30,039 nt of DNA from a virus. The stretch is taken from IMG/VR virus record IMGVR_UViG_3300010373_000109, positions 1 through 30,039 of that record; one strand, written 5' to 3'. The translations under genes and the position numbers were made by a program. Positions 25,019-30,039 of the stretch are shown piece after piece. Numbering within the stretch: position 1 is the first letter of the stretch; each line of letters starts with the position of its first letter. Below the pieces are notes generated by a model. It saw only the letters and a list, made by a program, of their open reading frames with translations. It searched no databases and was not told the DNA's origin.

Positions 25019-25606
25019 TTAACTTCGCGGCCAGACGTTCTCTGTCGCGTCCTCCCATCGCTCGCGAAACCAGCGGCTATGTCGGCCTGTTCGACACTGC
25101 TCCATGTCGTCTCGGAAGCTGGCAATCAGCTCTTTTGTGCGGGACTCCACGGCATCGCGGATATATAGATATGCGTCATGCCCGCAGCCATATTGCTCAC
25201 ATCGCTTGTTGCGCCCCGGCATCTCGTCGGACAGATGCGGCCACAAGGCCAACGCAAGCCCGTCACGCGCTGCCTGATGTCCCCACGGCGTGTCGTAGGA
25301 CTCCACCGCCCGCTTGTTGCGCTTGCTGCCAGCACGCGGTGCCATAGCCGCTGCGTCGGCCACATCGTAGGCCCAGTCCTTGATGGCCCGCTTATGACTC
25401 AAGTCCTCGGCGACATGTGCAAGGTAGAGGGATTGGGCAATAGAGTCGTCCGCGATCATGCGGCACACCGACAGCCACCACGCCACGGAATCATCCGGCT
25501 TTCCCCACCAGTACGCGGCGGTTCGCTGATCGGCGTCAGGGTCTTCGCGCTGCTCATGGACGGCCTTGAGCGCGGCGATGATTTCGGCAGCAGTGAAAAC
25601 TGTCAC
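25019..25606 (-). CDS. Unidentified protein in late-regulator position
   Basis: 195 aa from GTG 25604-25606 (GTGA overlap with the phosphoesterase stop), chosen because the longer open frame upstream only covers that gene in another frame. Ends at TAA 25019-25021. Helical N-terminus (AAEIIAALKAVHEQ), Trp-rich segment AYWWGKPDDSVAWWLSV, a basic region (APRAGSKRNKR), and RNKRCEQYGCGHDAYLYIR that may bind metal. I do not recognise the family. Last gene before the non-coding region and late genes, the usual place of a Q-type antiterminator or late activator; that role is inference. Confidence 0.75.
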   Translation of the reverse strand: MTVFTAAEIIAALKAVHEQREDPDADQRTAAYWWGKPDDSVAWWLSVCRMIADDSIAQSLYLAHVAEDLSHKRAIKDWAYDVADAAAMAPRAGSKRNKRAVESYDTPWGHQAARDGLALALWPHLSDEMPGRNKRCEQYGCGHDAYLYIRDAVESRTKELIASFRDDMEQCRTGRHSRWFRERWEDATENVWPRS

Positions 25607-26742
25607 GCCGCCTCCTGCAACATTTGCGGGCAGACCGTGTGCCGCGCAACTTCGCCGAACTCCTTGTGCAGCACGATGGCCTTCATGTTCTGCCGCGACC
25701 GCCAGCCACCATTCGCGGCATAGGCATCGTTTGGCGCAAGCGTGTTGAAGGATTCGACGGTGCAGCCGGCGAACTCTTTGATCGACTGATTGTGGATATG
25801 TCCGGTCAGCCAGTAACGATGCTTTGACGATCCCCACATTTCGGGTCGGTCGGCGGCCATGACGCCCGGAAGCGCCTCCATCTTCACCGTGTGTCCATGG
25901 TGGATGCCGACAAGCGTCCTGCCAAACTGGAAATAGGCGAACAGCGACGGCTGCGTGTCTACCGTCACCCGCGACTCGCGCTCATAGATTTGCGACAGTG
26001 CCACGCTCATCCAGAGAGCGCCGCTTTCGTTGTGGTTGCCGGGTATACAGATCACGCGGACAAACTTGTGCTTTTCCAAGGCCGATTCGATGCATTGGCG
26101 AATGATCTTGACGCCAACTTGAATGATCTTGGCGTAGCGCCCGTCAGCATCCAGCGGATGCCCGCTGCGAGGTGTTTGCGCCACAATCCCATCGCTATGC
26201 AGCCAGTCGCCCAGATCAATGACCGCTGCGGTTTCCGTGGCTGGTGCGCCAGAGACAAGCTCCGCCATTGCGCCGCATTGCACGCGCTCGGCAATCTTCA
26301 GATCCCAATTCGCGCCGGTTTCTTCCATCCAGCTACGCATGCCGATATGTGCATCGCCGATGGGATACACAGTCATCAGGTCGGGCAGGTATGTACCTTT
26401 GGCCTTGCGTGCCAGGAGCTTCGGCAAGTCGCATGTCATGGCATCGATGGCTTCGCGCATCATGGCAAGCTGCCTTTCCGCATCCGCCGTACTCTTGACC
26501 CACTGGGCAGCTACCGTGCCATCCTCGCGATACATCGTTGAAACGCCTTTGAGCTTGAATCCATCCGGTACGTGATGCGTGTAACCGTGCGCCGGGCTAT
26601 ACCCCTTCAACGCCAGCCGCTTCGCCCGTTCCTGCAGGCCAGATCGCGCCACGCCAAGATGCTTCGCCGCCTTGTTGATGCTGCCGCACGACTCCAGTGC
26701 GGCAATCACTTCGTCGTCGGTGTGAATCTTCGGGGCACTCAC
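25603..26742 (-). CDS. HTH-calcineurin-like metallophosphoesterase
   Basis: 379 aa from GTG 26740-26742 to TGA 25603-25605. An HTH-like N-terminus (SINKAAKHLGVARSGLQERA, residues 21-40) is followed after a linker by a full calcineurin-like phosphoesterase: GDAHIG, DLGDWLHSD, PGNHNE, HHGHT and TGHIHNQS carry the metal ligands in order. Phage members occur near replication genes. The substrate is unknown; DNA or nucleotide phosphates are possible. No TAG. Confidence 0.9.
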   Translation of the reverse strand: MSAPKIHTDDEVIAALESCGSINKAAKHLGVARSGLQERAKRLALKGYSPAHGYTHHVPDGFKLKGVSTMYREDGTVAAQWVKSTADAERQLAMMREAIDAMTCDLPKLLARKAKGTYLPDLMTVYPIGDAHIGMRSWMEETGANWDLKIAERVQCGAMAELVSGAPATETAAVIDLGDWLHSDGIVAQTPRSGHPLDADGRYAKIIQVGVKIIRQCIESALEKHKFVRVICIPGNHNESGALWMSVALSQIYERESRVTVDTQPSLFAYFQFGRTLVGIHHGHTVKMEALPGVMAADRPEMWGSSKHRYWLTGHIHNQSIKEFAGCTVESFNTLAPNDAYAANGGWRSRQNMKAIVLHKEFGEVARHTVCPQMLQEAA

Positions 26743-26960
26743 AAAAACGCCGCCCATAGCAGGCAGATCGCCACGACAGCTAGCGCGATCGCGTAGCCAA
26801 TCCATAGCGGCGACAAGACCCACCACCAAGACCACGAAACGACCCCGCCGAGTTTCAGGCCGATGAACAGGATTGTCAGCAGGCAAGCAAAGCTTATGCC
26901 GCCGCCTGGTGCTGGCGGGATCGGTGCGCGGCGTATTGCATCGTTCGACATATAGGTCAT
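26739..26960 (-). CDS. Small membrane protein, Fragile-X-F type
   Basis: 73 aa from ATG 26958-26960 (ATGA overlap) to TGA 26739-26741. Pro-rich start, then two membrane spans: FACLLTILFIGLKLGG and a span starting SWSWWWVLSPLWIGYAIAL. The LKL-G-V-WSWWWVLSPLWI pattern matches the small phage proteins annotated as transmembrane Fragile-X-F. Role unknown. No TAG. Confidence 0.82.
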   Translation of the reverse strand: MTYMSNDAIRRAPIPPAPGGGISFACLLTILFIGLKLGGVVSWSWWWVLSPLWIGYAIALAVVAICLLWAAFL

Positions 26961-27754
26961 AACCTGTCCTCTGGTGTGCGCTCATCGTCGATACGCATGG
27001 CTTCGGCATACATCGGGTGCATGGGTTGCGTGCGCACGAACGTTCCGCCAACCTCGTCCCATGCGTGACGTGACGCGACGCGACGCGTGATCCCGTTACC
27101 ATGCGAATCGGTGAAGGTTGTTGGGACATCGCGCAGCGTGGCGGACATCGGTGGCGCATCATCGCGAGGCGGAACGCGTTCATTCGGGCCGAAGCTCGCG
27201 AGATAAGCCAGTTCGGCCGGCGTGCAGATGCGGCTTGGCTCAAGCGGCGGTTTGCCGGTTGCGGCGGCGTCCAATTGCGCGCGCGTCGGGAAGCATGCGT
27301 TCCAGTCGATGTCGGCGACCGGCGACGTTTCGGGAATGTCGGCGACCGCGTACAGTGCCGCGTCTTGTGCTGCCGCGACGGCGCTGGTTTCGTCGTACAA
27401 CTTGCGAGCGTTATTTGACGGCGAACCCTTGGCGTTGCGTGGAAGCGGAACACCATCCTCACGCTCAATCTCTTCTTGCAACAAGGCCAGTGCCCGCCAT
27501 GCCACTTTGGCGCTATGCCGCTGCCCGTCAGTGTCGATCGTGCCGGCGTCCACAAGGTGCCGCATGATGCAGTCGGCATGATCCATCGATTTGCCGCGTG
27601 CGTGGTGCATCGGCTCACCAGGATTGTGCTGGTCATTACCCGCCTTGCTCACAGCGGCTACGGCAGCCAGCGCGTTCGGGAAGTACCAGAGCAAGCCCTC
27701 GGCCATTGGCGCGGCTTTGCGGGCGGCTGCGTCTTGCGGAAGTGATCCGTTCAT
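26957..27754 (-). CDS. dATP/dGTP diphosphohydrolase-like protein (DUF5664 type)
   Basis: 265 aa from ATG 27752-27754 (ATGA overlap with the upstream stop) to TGA 26957-26959. The domain at about residues 20-100 reads LLWYFPNALAAVAAVSKAG, DQHNPGEPMHHARGKS, DHADCIMRHLVDAG and AKVAWRALALLQEE, the conserved pattern of the phage dATP/dGTP diphosphohydrolase N-terminal family with its His/Asp-rich metal site. The C-terminal half is low in known motifs. Likely changes dNTP pools; substrate not proven. Confidence 0.85.
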   Translation of the reverse strand: MNGSLPQDAAARKAAPMAEGLLWYFPNALAAVAAVSKAGNDQHNPGEPMHHARGKSMDHADCIMRHLVDAGTIDTDGQRHSAKVAWRALALLQEEIEREDGVPLPRNAKGSPSNNARKLYDETSAVAAAQDAALYAVADIPETSPVADIDWNACFPTRAQLDAAATGKPPLEPSRICTPAELAYLASFGPNERVPPRDDAPPMSATLRDVPTTFTDSHGNGITRRVASRHAWDEVGGTFVRTQPMHPMYAEAMRIDDERTPEDRL

Positions 27755-27987
27755 GACTTCGCCTCCGTCTGACCCCATCGCAATCCGTTGAACCACCTGC
27801 GAAGGCAGTAGGAGCGAACCAGCGATATGCCGGTGAACACCACACCGATGCCGAAAGCCTTGCTCGCGTTCAGGCTAATGAAGCCGAAGTGCGGCAGGAT
27901 CAGGAGATTCGCGCAAAAGTTAATCGAGAAGCCGACGAAGATATTGGCCCACGATTCGACGAACGATCCGAACTTGGTCTGAGCCAT
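27751..27987 (-). CDS. Small membrane protein, DUF7220-like
   Basis: 78 aa from ATG 27985-27987 (a GTG one codon earlier is possible) to TGA 27751-27753. The pattern QTKFGSFVESWANIFVG, LLILPHFG and GIGVVFTGISLVRSYCLRR matches the small DUF7220-type phage membrane proteins (two spans and a basic end). Part of the overlapping chain of middle genes. Role unknown. Confidence 0.82.
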   Translation of the reverse strand: MAQTKFGSFVESWANIFVGFSINFCANLLILPHFGFISLNASKAFGIGVVFTGISLVRSYCLRRWFNGLRWGQTEAKS

Positions 27988-28247
27988 CACGCCGCCCCGC
28001 GCAGTTGCTTGACGCGTGCGATATGGCGCAGCTTGACGGCAGCAACTTGCAACCGTGCCTGCGTGTAGAGGCTTTGCGCGTTGTCGCGGATGGGCTTCGG
28101 GTCGGTCAGCTTGCGTCGCTTCGGATCAGCCTCGATCAGTGCGGCGCGGCTATCCAGCGAGGCGGCAATCTTCGTCAGGCTGCCGGCATGCGCAACGCGG
28201 CGCTGGAATGTCTTCGTCCAGCCGAAACATACGGTGCGCTTTTTCAT
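27987..28247 (-). CDS. Small basic hypothetical protein
   Basis: 86 aa from ATG 28245-28247 (ATGA overlap) to TGA 27987-27989. Lys/Arg-rich and helical: MKKRTVCFGWTKTFQRRV, then DPKRRKLTDPKPIRDNAQSL and ARLQVAAVKLRHIARVKQL. May bind nucleic acid; no family recognised. No TAG. Confidence 0.72.
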   Translation of the reverse strand: MKKRTVCFGWTKTFQRRVAHAGSLTKIAASLDSRAALIEADPKRRKLTDPKPIRDNAQSLYTQARLQVAAVKLRHIARVKQLRGAA

Positions 28248-28522
28248 TTCTTCGCCCCCATCTTTTGAGCCACCCATTTGGCGTGCGACTCTGGGTTACT
28301 CACTATCTCGATGCCGATATGATTCGTAATGGCGGAGATGCGGTCTTGAACGGTCGGCTCGGGATAAAGGATGCCGTTCGGCCCGATGATGAATGACATG
28401 CGCGGAGTGGAAGTGGTGCCGACAATCCGCTCCAAAGAGGCCACTCGATCCGTCAGGCGACATACCTCAGCATGCAGCTCGAACTCTCGATCACTTTGCG
28501 ACTTTCGGCTGAAAATACTCAT
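28244..28522 (-). CDS. Small hypothetical protein with coiled-coil start
   Basis: 92 aa from ATG 28520-28522 (ATGA overlap) to TGA 28244-28246. The N-terminal heptad-like helix (REFELHAEVCRLTDRVASLE) suggests a coiled coil; the rest is mixed (MSFIIGPNGILYPEPTVQDR). No family recognised. No TAG. Confidence 0.72.
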   Translation of the reverse strand: MSIFSRKSQSDREFELHAEVCRLTDRVASLERIVGTTSTPRMSFIIGPNGILYPEPTVQDRISAITNHIGIEIVSNPESHAKWVAQKMGAKK

Positions 28523-28740
28523 GCCGGCACCCCACTGCGCCGCACAAAGCGCAACCGCTTAGCAGCCGACTCGGCCTGCAACTTCTGGTAATGATCGGGA
28601 TCGCGCAGGACGTTCAAGCGAACCTTCACAGATTCGATGTCCTTGAACGCATCGGGCGCTTCGGCGAAGGTCTGGCCGTCCACGCAAGCGCGCAGCGTGT
28701 CCAGCTCATTTTGCAGTTCGACTTCGGCTAGTTGTGTCAT
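28519..28740 (-). CDS. Small hypothetical helical protein
   Basis: 73 aa from ATG 28738-28740 (GATGAGG upstream) to TGA 28519-28521. Helical and charged (VELQNELDTLRACVDG, KLQAESAAKRLRFVRR). No family recognised. Its ribosome site lies in an 8-bp inverted repeat (28740-28747/28760-28767), so translation may be structure-controlled. Confidence 0.7.
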   Translation of the reverse strand: MTQLAEVELQNELDTLRACVDGQTFAEAPDAFKDIESVKVRLNVLRDPDHYQKLQAESAAKRLRFVRRSGVPA

Positions 28741-29039
28741 GACCTCATCCTGTTTTCAGTGAGGTCAGATTCCACTTGTTTTGTCGCGTTGTGCGGAATC
28801 TATGCGACTTTCTCACGCGCCTTTTCAGCGAGGCGGTATACCGTGGATCGGTGGCACCCGATGCGCCGCGCCGCCACGTCTGCGCCCAACAATGGCAACA
28901 TGGATTCAGCGTTGCGAATGCGGCGCGCCTTGAACAGCAGCGTGAGCATGCGGGCCTCCAACTCGCCACATGCCGACATGTCCACGCCTTCATCCCGCAG
29001 CGCAATCATCGTGTTTGCAATGTCGTGTTCGGTCGTCAT
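28737..29039 (-). CDS. HTH DNA-binding protein (1 recoded TAG, the only one in the middle genes)
   Basis: 100 aa from ATG 29037-29039 (GGGGTGAG upstream) to TGA 28737-28739. An HTH lies at about residues 50-72 (GADVAARRIGCHRSTVYRLA). TAG at 28800 is codon 80. If read, the protein gains 21 codons (TAG-IPHNATKQVESDLT...) and ends at a TGA that overlaps the next ATG as ATGA, exactly like its neighbours. This overlap is the argument that TAG is not the stop. If TAG is the stop, the protein is 79 aa and this would be the only amber terminator in the window. Confidence 0.78.
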
Positions 29040-29042
29040 GGC

Positions 29043-29339
29043 TCACCCCGGGGTCACTAATGCAATGGCTTCGTTAATGGTCCTGACAATGTGCACTTCC
29101 CCGCCCGCCCTACCTATCTCCGCATGCACGCGAATCTGCGCTGTCGTCAGCGATTGATCGGCCTTGGGTTTTGCAGGATTCTTCACCTCGACCATCCAGA
29201 CTTTGCCGCGATAGATCACCAACAGGTCCATCACGCCACCACCTGAGCCGGACAGGTCGATCACGCATGCGCCGATAGCCTTGAGCGCCGAGACAATCGA
29301 CTTTTGATTTTCGTCAACGCGGCGGCGGTGATGGATCAT
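29043..29339 (-). CDS. PD-(D/E)XK (VRR-NUC-like) nuclease
   Basis: 98 aa from ATG 29337-29339 (ATGA overlap) to TGA 29043-29045. The core GGGVMDLLVIYRGKVWMVEVKN gives the catalytic set Asp38, Glu51-x-Lys53 typical of VRR-NUC/Holliday-type phage nucleases. C-terminus VHIVRTINEAIALV agrees. It probably acts in replication or recombination. No TAG. Confidence 0.87.
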   Translation of the reverse strand: MIHHRRRVDENQKSIVSALKAIGACVIDLSGSGGGVMDLLVIYRGKVWMVEVKNPAKPKADQSLTTAQIRVHAEIGRAGGEVHIVRTINEAIALVTPG

Positions 29340-29857
29340 GCAATCGCCTCATATAGCGACCTAACTCCGCCTCGCCCACCGTCAGGAACCTTACGTCCGC
29401 GTCGAACCGTGCCGCCACGCATAAGCCTGCGCAGTGCATTACGGACGGCTTGCTCACTGACGCCGATACGTTCGGCAATGACATCCGAAGTCAGCGGCCT
29501 CGCTGCCAATGCCAGCGCAACGTGCATCATCACGGTATTGCGCGAGCGGGGCGTCTTCGTGGTGCGATACATGCGCCGTGCTGCCGTCGCGGCTTTGCGC
29601 GCGATCTTGACGTTCCCGGTGCATTTCGCATCCTGCAGATCGGCGGCGATGAATACGATTTTCCATCGCGCATTGAACGGGCCGGCCAGCGACGCGCCGG
29701 AACGCTGCAATCGGTTGGCGAATGGCGAACCGACACGGGCCATGACGTAGCCCTCATCCTCGACTGGGTTGACTATCCACTCGCCGCCTTTGTCGTCCAT
29801 GACATCAGCAATCTTCAATGCCGCCTTGTCTGCGACGGTTTCGGTAATCTGGATCAT
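29336..29857 (-). CDS. Hypothetical protein with C-terminal winged helix
   Basis: 173 aa from ATG 29855-29857 (ATGA overlap) to TGA 29336-29338. The C-terminal part (HVALALAARPLTSDVIAERI, SEQAVRNALRRLMRGGTVRR) is a winged helix-turn-helix. The N-terminal domain is unknown. Likely DNA-binding. No TAG. Confidence 0.78.
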   Translation of the reverse strand: MIQITETVADKAALKIADVMDDKGGEWIVNPVEDEGYVMARVGSPFANRLQRSGASLAGPFNARWKIVFIAADLQDAKCTGNVKIARKAATAARRMYRTTKTPRSRNTVMMHVALALAARPLTSDVIAERIGVSEQAVRNALRRLMRGGTVRRGRKVPDGGRGGVRSLYEAIA

Positions 29858-30039
29858 TTCGTTCCCTTAATTGTCAAAATGCCCGCGTCATACATGGTCC
29901 GCAACGTGCGAGCCATGCCGCGCAAGGCGTAGAAGTACCAATCGGCTGAATCTTTCGGTAGGCCTGGAAGTCGCCCGTCAAGCAGGTCGTGACAAGTGGC
30001 GCAGGCATAGCAGCTGCATACGTCGTCAGCCTTCAAGCC
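29854..30039 (-). CDS. DUF1364-like nuclease-type protein (partial, cut by right edge)
   Basis: The frame is open to the right edge; ends at TGA 29854-29856. The visible 61 codons carry CSCYACATCHDLLDGR and YALRGMARTLRTMYDAG, matching the C-terminal part of DUF1364 phage proteins (Cys/His metal site, possible HNH-like nuclease). The N-terminus is outside the window. Confidence 0.75.
   Translation of the reverse strand, partial: GLKADDVCSCYACATCHDLLDGRLPGLPKDSADWYFYALRGMARTLRTMYDAGILTIKGTK

Noticed and set aside
24750-25058. Minus-strand frame of about 103 codons if TAG 24861 is read
   Set aside because: No ribosome site, overlaps the 25019-25606 gene, Arg-rich and crosses an AT-rich stem region; more likely non-coding.
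1-30039. CRISPR array, insertion sequence or integrase/attachment site
   Set aside because: No regularly spaced direct repeats, transposase or integrase-like protein was seen in the window.

Overview
This window is part of a tailed-phage (siphovirus-type) genome or prophage in which every convincing gene lies on the minus strand, so transcription runs from base 30039 toward base 1. The DNA is GC-rich. The lysis genes (SAR endolysin, nested Rz/Rz1 spanins) point to a Gram-negative host. Gene content (lambda-like tail tip, P22-like coat, DUF4055 portal, DUF7220 and Fragile-X-F-type membrane proteins) suggests a proteobacterium, perhaps beta- or gamma-; this host call is inference.

The central observation is that the amber codon TAG is not a stop here. 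Most late genes look broken under the standard code, but each reads straight through TAG into the rest of a normal, conserved protein, and every gene end I could define is TAA or TGA. I count 35 in-frame TAG codons in 18 genes. At well-conserved sites the expected residue is glutamine: ITW-TAG-GN in the L-like protein, KV-TAG-SWPL in M, NTEA-TAG-GHPVPL in I, RADR-TAG-ITDLR in the major tail protein. A tRNA with a CUA anticodon and glutamine-tRNA features lies at 22035-22109 in the late operon. This is genetic code 15 (TAG to Gln) with its own suppressor tRNA.

Layout in transcription order. 30039-25019: middle/early genes, mostly chained by ATGA or GTGA overlaps (DUF1364-like, winged helix, PD-(D/E)XK nuclease, HTH protein, small proteins, dATP/dGTP diphosphohydrolase-like protein, small membrane proteins, HTH-phosphoesterase, and an unidentified protein in late-regulator position). 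25018-24044: a sparse region with one small gene, several hairpins and a textbook hammerhead ribozyme at 24180-24227. 24043-22116: a small acidic protein, then holin, SAR endolysin, a membrane protein, Rz, Rz1 and a small membrane protein. 22109-22035: suppressor tRNA. 21929-17347: terminase small and large subunits, portal, MuF-like head protein. 17158-16535: five more tRNAs (Gly, Ala, Pro, Thr, Ser). 16474-11190: scaffold, P22-like major capsid, connectors including an HslV-like Ntn hydrolase, tail terminator, major tail protein. 11190-1: G/GT chaperones with a -1 frameshift, tape measure, M, L, K, a membrane protein and lipoprotein pair, I, and the J-like tail tip protein that runs off the left edge.

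How it may work together (inference): recoded TAG codons are concentrated in late genes, including the holin (just before its membrane span) and the endolysin (codon 26, just before catalytic Glu27). The suppressor tRNA sits downstream in the same operon. Full-length lysis and virion proteins would then appear only after late transcription has supplied enough suppressor tRNA, giving a translational timer. A hammerhead ribozyme that would cut the late transcript upstream of the lysis genes adds a second RNA layer.
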